From Krasilnikovozyma curviuscula (Eukaryota > Basidiomycota > Tremellomycetes > Cystofilobasidiales > Mrakiaceae), in the NCBI GenBank assembly GCA_014825775.1, contig MVAQ01000022.1:107924-171923 (forward strand): DNA of 64,000 bases, written 5' to 3'. Below the pieces are notes generated by a model. That model saw only the letters and a list, made by a program, of their open reading frames with translations, was not told the origin of the DNA and ran no database searches. The translations under genes were made by a program, and so were the position numbers. Below are positions 34,940-45,491 of this stretch, in pieces (within the stretch, counting starts at the first letter, position 1; each line of letters starts with the position of its first letter).

Positions 34940-35733
34940 ATTTTGACATTAGAAGCTGCATCGATTCACTGTCGTTTCACGTTCCTGTCGCCCAGCGAGA
35001 TGGAGCATCGAGTGATATACCAAATTTATTTCTCTTGTGTTTAGAACTGCAAGGTAGTCATTTCTGGGATGAGAAGGCGAAAAATATTCCCTCTCGACTG
35101 GCAGGTTCACCTCAAACTGGGGCAGCGCCTCGCAGCCTGTCAATCACCCGGTGCTTATGAACCTACGAACTCGACTATTTTGCGCTCTAAAATCTTACCA
35201 TCTTACCATCTTTCTTCTCTTCTTCGTTATGATCTCCAGCGAAAAATATTTTTCTTCTTTCCTGTTGCTCGTAATATCACAACACATCTGATCCGTCTCG
35301 TGCTCTCCCCCATCTTGTTCGCGGGTAGCTCATGAAATATCATTCTTTATTCCTTGACACTTTTATGTGACTCAACCCAACCTCTTTTTGCGATGGGCTT
35401 TCTGCGATGGCGACGACGCCGTGACGTATTTATCTACAATTAAGCGCAAGTTGGCTTTTGCTGCTGCCTCATCTCCTTCCTTCGATTCATCTCTTCATTT
35501 CTACAAAGATAGAATACTCATGCGAGATATGCTGCATACTAGTTGGCTGTGATCTGAGCGATGTACGTCATCCGGTGTGCCGCTTCCTGTCCTTCGCTTT
35601 AGCTCGGTACTCGTCCCCACACTTGTTTGACGCCACTAGGTTTGGCACTTATATACTGACCTGAACCCTATGATGCCTCTTACTTAACTCCAGATCCCAC
35701 AGCATCAGAAGAAAGGAACAGCATTGAGAAAGA
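34940..35733. other. Intergenic, upstream of the arrestin-like gene
   Basis: About 0.8 kb, pyrimidine-rich toward its 3' end (long CT-rich runs from about 35195 to 35500), as expected for a basidiomycete promoter. No supportable ORF or RNA gene. Confidence 0.5.
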
Positions 35734-37333
35734 ATGTCTCCCTTCATCAAATCACAACCCCCGTCGTTCACCGTCGACTTCGAAAAGGGACAGACCTTCA
35801 CCGCTGGGTCAGTCGTCAAGGGAAGTGTCACGTTGGACGCAGCAAACACCAAGTGTGAAGAGCTCACAATCAAGATCAGAGGGAGACAGGTGAGTGTTCT
35901 GCTTCCCTCCCCTGGTTAGGATATACTGGTTTCTGTTGTTTACCAACCCACCCGATCTATGCATCTTCTGGACTGAACAGCACTCGACGTACTTCCTTTC
36001 CTATGGTACAGGCTCTGACATCAGAACCCAGAATACAGACTTCTTGTACGTCCCACCTGCATCGCTTGCGTCGCTGAAGACGCAGCCTGCTGAAACTGCT
36101 TTCTCCTTTCCCTTTGCTATAGTGGCGAAGAGCGAACTGTCTGGCGTAGATCTGGAGAAGCACCTGCTGCTGGAAGCAATGTCACAGATGAGAAAGGCCT
36201 TCAAGTCGACTCTGCTGGGCTGCTCACCTTCAACTTCGCATTCACAATCCCACGAATGGACGAGCAAGCATACCCCTACCCTCCTTCCTTCAACGCGGGT
36301 GGACGGATAACACACCGTTATGACGGTACTGAGATTGGCAAGAACTACTGTGAGTGGTCGCATTCCTTCATCATTTGATATACAAAACTGACCTTTCTTT
36401 TCAAACTGCGCGACCCCAAGACTTCATCAAAGTCACCGGAACGAAGCCTGGAATGCTGAAGTCGAATGAACGGATCATCATCCCTTTCGTCTACCTCCCG
36501 CCGGATCCCAATGCTGCCCTTTCAGTCCCCCCGCCGATCTTCCCTCCCGGCGAATCCACTCTCCCGCCATCGCCTCCTCCGGCACCATCAGGATCAGACT
36601 GGCAGTCTTTTGAAGCCTCCCAGACTATCCGCTCAGGTGTCCTTGGCAAAAAGGGATGGGTAGATGTCACCATTTTCTTACCCAACATGTCTCAATTCCC
36701 GCGTGGACAACCTGTCCCAGTCTACATCTCCATCAAGGTGCTTTCCAAAGACTCGCCAGAGAAGTCCAAACCCTCAACACCGTCTCTACCCTCACCGAGT
36801 GGGGTTAAATTCGAGCTCAAACGACACGTCTGGACTGAAGCTCAGAGGGCATCGCAGGAAACTCCACCCGTTCGGGTGCCTCACGATGTCTACGATGTGG
36901 ACAAGCAGAGAGTGTGGTACGGACAGCCACAAGCTTTCTCTCACGAAGGGGAGCCAAAATGGGGGTGTGAGATCGTCATTGTCAACGAGATGACTCTCAA
37001 GGTAGCTCCTTCGTTCCCCAAAGGAGGTCCCTATCATCTAGCATGTTGGGTAAATCTTGCCTCTCCTTCCTCCATGAATGACTTCTTCAAAATCCATACT
37101 TATCACTCTTCTTGCTTTGGCAGTACATTCTGTCCTTTGGTCTTCCTATTCCAGGTCTGACAAACAACCTCAATGTCAAACTTGGCCAAATCGACGTTAG
37201 CTCTGGAATCAAACTCGGAAACGACGGACATCTCATTATCAACGATCTCGATGACATCGTCCCGCCAAGTTACTTCGATGCAACAGGTGAAGAGGATGAT
37301 GACAAGAAGGGTTCTAATAATGAAAAGGATTGA
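35734..37333 (+). CDS. Arrestin-fold (alpha-arrestin-like) trafficking adaptor
   Basis: Six exons. The N-terminal arrestin domain begins FTVDFEKGQTFTAGSVVKGS and continues VTLDAANTKCEELTIKIRGR, HSTYFLSYGTG, ERTVWRRSGEA and LLTFNFAFTIPRMDEQAYPY. These are followed by PPSFNAGGRITHRYDGTEIG, where the P-x-S-F pattern of arrestin N domains is clear. The C-terminal arrestin domain has GKKGWVDVTIFLPNMSQFPR, VPVYISIKVLSK and WGCEIVIVNEMTLKVAPSF. A PPSY motif sits in the tail (DIVPPSYFDATG) and would suit binding to WW domains of a Rsp5/Nedd4-type ubiquitin ligase. A proline-rich loop (PPPIFPPGESTLPPSPPPAP) may bind SH3 domains. The family normally selects membrane transporters for ubiquitination and endocytosis; that role is inferred here. 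It converges with the BBC1-like gene across 131 bp. Confidence 0.8.
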
Positions 37334-37464
37334 GGCTAGATACTGCTTTCTGAATATAGAGAGTGTTCGGTGCAATTTATCTTTTATCGTTAAATCGGAG
37401 GAAGCAGATACACTAAGCAAGTCAAGAATCAGAAGCAAAAAGTTATTTTCTAATGATGGCAACA

Positions 37465-40400
37465 TTAAATGCGTCCCGGGCGATAGACCTGTAATAGCAA
37501 CATTCCTCTGTCAGCTTTGAAAAGGATGAGATCTACCACCACTAAGACTCACCTGAACTGTTCCACTCTTAAGATCTTCCAACCGGTAAGAGTCGTTTTC
37601 TAGAGTTGGGTACGAGTTGGCTTTTCCAGTCGCTTGGATGATCCTCAGTTTGCTTTTCTTTCCTTCGAACTCTGCTACAATACCAATTCCGGGGTCCGAG
37701 GAAGTTCCAACAGTCTGCTGGTAGCCGGCCAATCCTTTCTTGCCTAGAAAAGAATGATCCATGTCAACTCTGACTAGAAACCAAGCAGATGAAAAATAGC
37801 AAACCTTTGAAGAAGGCGTCAATGAAGACGACGACGTCACCAGGTCTGATATCATCGAATCGCTTCTGGATAGAAGGACCACTCTGAACGAAGCAGAGGT
37901 AACCAAACTCGCTTTCAGGAGGGCCAACAGCTCTGGACATGTAGAGAGTCTCTTTGACAAAACCCATTGATGTACCATCCTACGCAAAGAGAGGAACATT
38001 AGTAAGGTAGCATGAGTTGCACAGCTCTGTGACTCAACTCACCACTATCACGGCCTTTTTACTCTGGTCAAGCAAAGACAAGGCATTCCTTAAGACGACA
38101 GCGCCAGTGGAATCGGAGAGCTCAACCAATTCAGCGTGACTCAGGCCGTGAGCGGCAGATGGAACAGGATCAGACACAGGAGCACCATGAGCTGGCTCTT
38201 CGACAGGTGGTAGTGGACGAGATGCGTCCAATGACGACCTCGAAATGATACTGCTTCGCTTCTTGTTAAGCGAAAAGCGACGAGTTGGAGGCGCTGCTGG
38301 TTCGAACGATTCTTCCGAAGGTGAGGAGACGAGACCAGGAGGTGGAGCTGCCCGAGTTGGTCTAGGTGGTGGAGGGGGCGTATTTTCTTCTTCTTCTTGA
38401 GGAACTTCATCAGGCTCATCGACGTATGAGGGCGATTGAGTGGTGCTACTTGATGGCGGTAGTGGTGGAAGAGAGGTTGCGGCTGAAGGTTTACGAGCAG
38501 GTGGGGGTGGGGGTGGAGTTTCCTCCTCTGGTTCATTTTCTTCATCATCCTGTCCGACATCCAGACGTTCCTCATCTTCAGGTTCGAGATCATCCTCTTC
38601 CTCCGGCTGAACCTCTTCAAACCCAGCTTCTTCTTCCTTATCCGTAAATATTTGCGTCGGTGCAAAGTTCTCCTCAGTCTCTGTCTCCTCTGCTAGTTCA
38701 GCCTCCGGTTCCGGCTCGGTTTCAGGCTCCCTCATCGGCATTCCAAACATCGACATCCCTCCCATTTTACCCATCTTCGCCATAATTCTCGCCTTTCGAG
38801 CCTTTTCTGCAGCTTCGTCATCTTCTTCTGCAACTTCAGCTGATGCCTCTTCCGTAGGGGAAGTAACTGCTGATATTTCAGAGGCGTCTTCAGTCAATGA
38901 AGTTGGCTTTGACTCTACAGAAGTAGATGTCTGAGGAACCGGTGGTCTGAACATTCCCATTCCCCCAAGCTTCGCCATTCGAGCCGCGATCGTTTTCCTT
39001 CGAGCAGCTTCTTCATCTTCTGGATCGACTTCAACTGCAACAAGCTCAGGTGATAGAGGTGCGGATTGATTCAATCCCACTGGGATGCTGGGTTTCCTGG
39101 TGACCTTCGGCGCTAAAAGGTTGTTGGTAAGGGAACAGTGTCAATATGGTAGCAAACGCAGATGTTACAATCGAGACACACCGTCTTCATTATCAGCCTC
39201 TTCCTCCTCAAGAGCTCGAGCTGCCTCGTGGGATTTCAGCCCAGCAGGAATGGCAGGTGGGCCACGAGCTGGTGGTGGTGGTGGTGGTGATGTTGCAACA
39301 TCAGCAGAGATAGGAACAGAAAGAACCCCAGTAGTAATTGATGGGGCGGCAGATGTCTGGCGAGCAGGTGGGAGAGGTGGAGCTGGAAATAAGACGGTGA
39401 TGAGAGTTAGAGTGTTTTCGTGTAACCAGGATGCAAAAAAACTCACGAGCTGACTCTCCTTCTTCTTCTTCTTCTTCTTCTTCGACTGCTTTTTCTGGCT
39501 GACCCTCCTCAGCACCATCTTCGGTCGCAACGGGTAAAAGTTCAGGTTCTTGTTCTTCATCCTCTTCTTCAGCACCGTCTTCTTGCATCGCCTCTTCAGG
39601 GTCGTCATCTTCTGATGAGATATTGGCAGCTGAAGTAGGCGGGACAATAAATCCACCAGCAGGACGTGATGGCGGAAGCGGTGGTAGTGGTGCCGCTGTT
39701 GCTGTTGAAGTCGATTTCTCATCCTCTTTTACGTCTGAAACATCTGCAACAAGAGAAAAGGGAAGATTTTTTTCATATCAGAATTTATTGAATTTGAAAG
39801 ACAAAACTCGTTCAAACAACAATGACGAGACTAAGTCCGTTCGTCGTATGACCGTAATTGTCCTTCGACACGAAAAGAGATAGAGACGAAAACTAACCCT
39901 TCGACACTTCTTCAAGCTGTGGTTCCTCGTCCTCCTCAGCAGATGAGACGGGCGCTTGGCCAATGTGACTCGGATGAGAGATATCAGGAAGAGACAAATC
40001 GTCGCTCTCGTGGTAGCTTGAGTCTCTAGGTGGGATTGGAATCGATTCTTTTCGTTGAGGAATCTCGACCGCGTCTTTGACTTGCTCTTCACCGTCGTTG
40101 ATAACCTCAGACTTGGAAGGGATCTTGGAGTCAGGCAATGGGTCATCACCTTTCACTCCGCCTGGAGCGAGTGGTTGATCATTGACTTGTTCTCCGTGAG
40201 GAGCACCAAGTGCGATGCCAGCGATGGCAGCACCGGCAGCAGCTCCAGCTCCAGCACCGGCGAGTTCATACTCGTGTTCCTTCTTAAGCTGCTCTTCAGT
40301 CTTGGGAATTGGGGTTTCGTCTGGATTTGGAGCAGAGATGGTGAGTTCAGATTTGGCGGGTGGTAATGCGGTCGATGTTGGTTCTTCAACCAAAGCAGGA

Positions 40401-42257
40401 GCAGCGGCAGCTGTAGGCGATGATTCTGTCTCTCCGGTTGGTTCAGCGGCTGGCGGTGGAGGGATTGCCGCCGATGCGCCTTTTTTTCTGGGAGGAGCAG
40501 CTCGTCGAGGCATCGCTGGCATGGCCATTGCTGCTGGGACGGCGACATCAGCGGGAACTTGTTCGATTGGTGCAACGGTAACTGGAGTTGGAGCTGGATC
40601 TGGAATACTCTCCTCCGATGGCGTGAGCACTGGTGGTGTGGCACCATCGACTGGATCTGCTGGGGGAGCAGGCGGCGGTGAGACGACATCCTCCCCGGTT
40701 GACGATTTACGAACGACTGGTTTGGGAGCCATCATCATTCCCATTGGACCACGAGCTCCAATTTTAGCCATTCGAGCAGCGATAGCAGCCCTGTACGAAA
40801 TGTAGACAAAGTTAGTGGTCTTAAACAAGTTGGTTGGGTGTGCTTCATTGAGACATACCTTCTCGCTCTCTCAGCTTCCTCTTCATCTTCTTCTCCTGCT
40901 GGCTCTTCGGAAGCAGTGCTTTCTTTTACAGTAGACGCAGCTTCACCTTCCGCCAATTCTTCAGATGGTGCTGCACTCTCAGCAGCGACACCATCTCCTT
41001 CTCCTTCTTCAGCAGGTGACACTGGCATCAGACCGATTGGTGGAAGAGCTGTAGCACCTTCAGGAACCTCAGGTCTCTTCCAGACTTTGGGTTTTCCTGA
41101 TGGGACGGGAGGAGCAGCAGGGGTTGGAGCGCCGAACGCACCCGCACCCTGCAACGCAGCCATTCGCTCCTTCAGAGATTGGCCTTTTCCAACGGCTGCT
41201 TTGGCATCGTCAGCTGAGAATCCAGAGTTTGAAGGCTTTCTTGAAACTTCAGACGGTGTTGATGAGGGAAGACCAACCCCGAGAGAACCGGGAGATGACG
41301 ACGGTGGTGCTGCAGAGGGGTTTTCACCGGATGGCGACGTCGAGGCTGGAGGAGCAGCGACCTTGTTCTTCCAAGCCCATTGCTGTGCTCCAGCTGGCTT
41401 TGCACGAGGGATTGGAGGTGGCGGAGCAGCGTTCTGTGCGGCTTGAGCTTGGAACATCTTCATCCTGTCCTTCAAGCTCCCGCCTTGACCGATCGACGCC
41501 TGAGCATCGGAGGCACTCATTCCACCAATTTTAACAGCACCGACAGTCTGTGGTGTTGGTACTTTAAATGATGCTGATGGTGTACGAGATACAGCGGGAG
41601 GAGTTGGAAGGGTCGTCGGGGCAGTGCTGGTGTCGGTAGGGACTGAAGGAGCTGGCGACACTGCTGGAAGGCCAGATGTTTCGATAGATGGTGGTGGGAG
41701 AGAAGGAGCCTTTTCTGGAACTGGTACTACTATAGGAGCTTCAGCTGCTGCTGGAGCTAGAGCCTCTGCAGATGGTTCAGCGTCGGACTTCGTAGTTGGC
41801 TCCTCTGGATGAGTGGCTGAGGTGGTGCTAGGGACCTCAGATTCGTCGATCTGCTCAGCGAATTCCTGGTAACGACACGCATAAAGTTAGAATATATCTA
41901 AACAGCAATGGCAGAGAAGGGGAAGAGGGGTGTTTACCTTTGGGAAGACTCCTTTTCGAGATCCATCGCTGGGTGAATCAAAGCCCGCACGAGCAATTCG
42001 TCAGAAAGACACCCTATGTGGACATAGAGTTTCGACAGAGCACCGACACTCACAGAGACTCTCCCAAATGATTGTCCTCATCAGAAGCAGAGAGGACTTT
42101 GACGACTTCACCGTCCTCGAAGGACAACTGATCCTCGTCAGGTGAGTGATACCTCATGACTGCAAGGGAAACGGGAAGATCCAGTCAAAATCATCGCTGC
42201 TATTCTTCAGATTAGGCTGTACTTACTGGCTTTCGCATAGTGAGGAAATGAAGCCAT
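37465..42257 (-). CDS. BBC1: BBC1-like SH3/proline-rich actin-patch protein
   Basis: Very large protein of the Bbc1/Mti1 type, which restrains Las17/WASP and type I myosin at cortical actin patches. The ATG at 42257 gives MASFPHYAKA, and after an intron IMRYHSPDEDQLSFEDGEVV, KVLSASDED, GESLDGSRKGVFPKEFAEQI, i.e. an N-terminal SH3 domain (residues ~8-65). A long disordered middle is rich in Pro, Glu and Ala with runs of PPPPP. It contains five short basic helices: SLKDRMKMF, SLKERMAAL, AIAARMAKIGARG, TIAARMAKLGGMG and ARIMAKMGKMGG. The C-terminus has a conserved beta-rich domain (GFVKETLYMSRAVGPPESEF, IRPGDVVVFIDAFFKG, VQVYRPGRI). The true stop at 37465 follows an intron (donor GTGAGT at about 37555, acceptor TTACAG); reading through it would end at 37511. 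Length and architecture fit the family. Confidence 0.83.
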
Positions 42258-42429
42258 TTTGGAGCCAGTCTGAGGTGCTCGTTGAGAAGAAGATGGCAGA
42301 ATCGCTTGGAGGCGATCCCTGCCTCGCGACCGTGACGTGCATGCTACTCGAGATTCCAAGTATATTTTTCCATTCTGCAGTGATCTGACAATTTTGAGAA
42401 CAGATGCTATAGAACCTATCTACCTCCAT

Positions 42430-43517
42430 TCATAGTACATCCAAAAATTCCTTTGGTGTGTGATCCAACAGCAACTGATCTTCGCCATCCCAAAACAGTC
42501 TCACCTCCTCACGCCCATCCTGAGAAACGAAAGTTCTAATCTCTAGCGAAGGGAGAAGGTTCTTGAGCGCCAAATTTGAGAAGACGTAAGGTCGCAGTGT
42601 TGGTGATGCTGTTGGAGAATGTAGGTCGATCGGAGAAGCTTCTCTGTGATATTGATCCAAACCAGCGTGCTTGATGATCGACTGGAGGGTAAAAGAAGAT
42701 ATAAAAGCAGTGTACTAAAACACGGTGCCATGAATACGTAAGTTTGTAATTTAGAAAAGAGCGGTAGACTTACGGATGGATATGAAAACTTCGGCAGCTG
42801 TTGATCTTTCCCCGCGGTAGCGACTGGAAGATTAGTTCAGGTAGGGAAAGCAATAGATGGGACCTCCTACTCACTAGCAGTACCCAGGGACTTGACCACA
42901 CTCGTCCACAGCTCTCGTAATTGCGGGTCATGGTGTTCAAGATAGGCCAACATTTTGGCTTCCTCCAAATCCTTCTTTACAAGCTCCGAAATTTCCTCCA
43001 CCATTTTAGAAGGAGCAAATTTGGGAGCTGAAACTTCTTGCTGGATAGTTTGAGGGCCGTTTGACGGCTGTGATGTTTGTTGTGTCGACAACACCGTCGG
43101 TGAAGGCGATGAAAGCGATGGGAGGTGCATCAACAGGAAAGGATACGGAGATGAAGAGGCCATTGCAATGGCTTCATCTGTGAATCCGGCTACAGATAAC
43201 ATGATGCCGACAGCAGGATACTGATTGTCGATCTGACCGCGAACCATGGACCCTTCAAGTTCGCGAAACCAGTTGGGCGATGTTTTCATCCTTCTGTGTC
43301 CTTTACACTGAGCGAGTATCCGTATACATTCTGGTGAAGGGGTTGCTGCTGCTTTGGACGGAGGAAGCCACATATAGCCAACGAGGTCGACACCTGCGTC
43401 CCCTTTACCGCCCTTCTTACGCAAATTGATACCCAGGCTGTCCTTCAGGTACTTCTGGGATCTCCATTCAAAAGCATTACCAATGGTGGTGGGGCTACCG
43501 AATCTCGGGACCTTCAT
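42430..43517 (-). CDS. RRG7: RRG7-like mitochondrial protein (endonuclease-fold, DUF2034)
   Basis: Fungal protein of the Rrg7 family, required for respiratory growth in yeast. The core reads GNAFEWRSQKYLKDSLGINL, RKKGGKGDAGVDLVGYMWLP, IRILAQCKGHRRMKTSPNWF and RELEGSMVRG. The G-D-x-G-x-D-L and Q-C-K pair with the upstream Glu match the D-(D/E)xK pattern of restriction-endonuclease-like folds, so a nuclease or mtDNA-related role is possible; this activity is inferred from the fold, not shown. The second half has VGIMLSVAGFTDEAIAMASS and a helical, low-complexity linker, then LRELWTSVVKSLG; exons downstream of introns near 42733-42866 finish at 42430. The start at 43517 lacks a strong mitochondrial presequence (MKVPRFGSPTT), so an upstream exon may exist. 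Divergent from the WD40 gene (208 bp). Confidence 0.75.
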
Positions 43518-43725
43518 GTGGAATTCGAGCTACGGCTTAAAGTGTCTGGTGAGGAGGACGAGCTTGAGAAAAGAGAGCTCCAGGTGCTCACTCAGGGTTA
43601 CCCAAACGTATCCTTGGTTAAATCTATATCATTTGGCCGGGTCTCTCGACTTAAAGCAATGGACGGTATTGAGTGTCCACGTCTGAGCTGGATTTTTCGC
43701 GCCAACAGTCAACGGACAAGGAAAA

Positions 43726-45232
43726 ATGCAGACCACAGATTCTAATCTGCTCTTCAAGACGGACGCTTCTTTGGCCAAAGAAGAGGAACGGGAGAAGAAG
43801 CTGATACGCACCAAGTCCATCGGCGATCCCATTCAGCTGCCCAGTAAAGTTCTCGCGTTTGAAATCGACGGACAGGACGCTTGGACGGCAGAGAGTGGTT
43901 TCGTACTGAGGAGGCTGTCACTTCAGGTGAGGCCGACCGCTCTATTGATGATATTCCTTCTCTGACGTCTCGTTTTCATCGTCAGACCGGCGAGACTCTG
44001 AAGGTATTCAAAGGTCACAGCGGGCCTGTAACCTCTCTGGCGCTTCACACCACCCCAGCTTCATCAGCTGGCCCGGCACGTAAGATTTTAATATCAGGAT
44101 CTTGGGATAAGTCAATCAAGGTCTGGGACAGAGAGGTAAGAGCCGAACCGTTGTATCTTTCATAGCAAGCTGACAATGTTTCCTTATTTTCACCAGACCG
44201 GAGCACTACTCTCCACAACGATAACACATACGGACTTCGTCAAAACACTCTTGGTTCTCAAATCGTCTTCGGGTCCTTCCATACTGGTATCAGGTTCATC
44301 AGACAAATCGATCGCGTTTCATTCTCTCGCCGACGTCTCATCAACACTCCCGCATCTCCTCAGCCTCAAAATTCACGCTCGACCCGTGACGCGTCTAATA
44401 ACGCTCGCTTCTTACTCCTCTGAACCTAGCGCTATCACTAGCTGGAGGATTTGCTCTGCAGATTCGATGGGTTCGGTGAGGGTTTGGGATGTTGCGACGA
44501 CACCGGATGGAAGTGGTGTGACTGCAAAGGAAATCACGGTCGCTGGACTACTAGGCAATGGAGAAGTGAATCCAAAAACAAGTGTTACAGATCTCGCGTG
44601 GTCTGAGGGCGATCAGGAGGATGAAGATGAAGGCGCAGGTCTCTGGATATGTAAGTCGCGTCGTCTTGATTTGCGCCCCTCAGTCAAAACTACAGCTGAC
44701 AAGCCTTTTTAACTGTGCAGCTTCTGTCGATCAATCCGTCACATTTCATCCATATCTGCCAAAAGCAGTAACATCTTCGACACGACCGGTGTCACTCCCT
44801 ACGCTTCCGACATCACCTCTTGCTTTATTACCTGTCTCACCAACGCACATCCTCACAGGATCAGCGGATGAACACCTGAGGTTGTTCAACTCGGAGACAA
44901 AAAAGCTTATGAGCACTATCGAGGGTCACTGCGCGGATGTGAATGGTCTGAGGAAGTGGGATAGAATCATGGACGACGGCAGCGGGGTCGAGACTTGGGT
45001 CGTTTCCTCATCTCTCGATTGTACATTGAGGCGATGGAGTCTGAAAGGTACTTCTTAAGCAGTTCCTTTGCTTCTGTTTGGTTAACATTTCAATGAACAT
45101 GTCTAATCGATTTGTGTTTACTTTACAGACCTCTTTAGTCCGCCGCCTCCGCCGCCAGTGGAAGAGAAGGAGGACGACTTGATGACTGAAGAAGAACGAA
45201 GAGAGTTAGAGGAACTAATGGCAGATGATTAG
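43726..45232 (+). CDS. WD40-repeat protein
   Basis: Five exons encode a beta-propeller of at least six WD-type blades. A short charged N-terminus precedes KVLAFEIDGQDAWTAESGFV and, after an intron, TGETLKVFKGHSGPVTSLAL; then ILISGSWDKSIKVWDRE (a canonical WD blade), HTDFVKTLLVLKS, ILVSGSSDKSIAFHS, and ICSADSMGSVRVWDVAT. Later blades are SSVDQSVTFHP, THILTGSADEHLRLFNSE, and WVVSSSLDCTLRRWSLK. The tail is proline-rich then acidic (FSPPPPPPVEEKEDD) and ends with a glutamate-rich helix (EERRELEELMADD). I cannot assign it to a named WD protein; the acidic tail would suit a scaffold in ribosome assembly or chromatin, which is speculation. Introns lie near 43927-43985, 44136-44197, 44651-44720 and 45050-45128. 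Confidence 0.85.
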
Positions 45233-45491
45233 ACACTACGAGTAGCTTCAGGGAAAAACTTCAGCAATATAAACTGTTTTGCTTCCTCTGCGAAAGAAAG
45301 CGAAATTTTCTGCGCGTGAAGTTGGTTCTGCCCCTCTCCTCCTGTATTCATAGCAAGCACCTGCTTTTGTGTCATACACCTGGCAATAGGTCACTGTAAG
45401 TTTTCGTAGAAGAAAAGACCTGGTATAGGATTTCTGATAGGTCCTGCTTCGCATTTTGTGTAGCTCGTAGCTCGCAGCCAAGTTTCTAGCC

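Noticed and set aside
38141..41534. Long frames on both strands opposite the BBC1-like gene
   Set aside because: Shadow frames caused by Pro/Ala/Glu-rich composition; the minus strand has the SH3 domain and consistent splicing.
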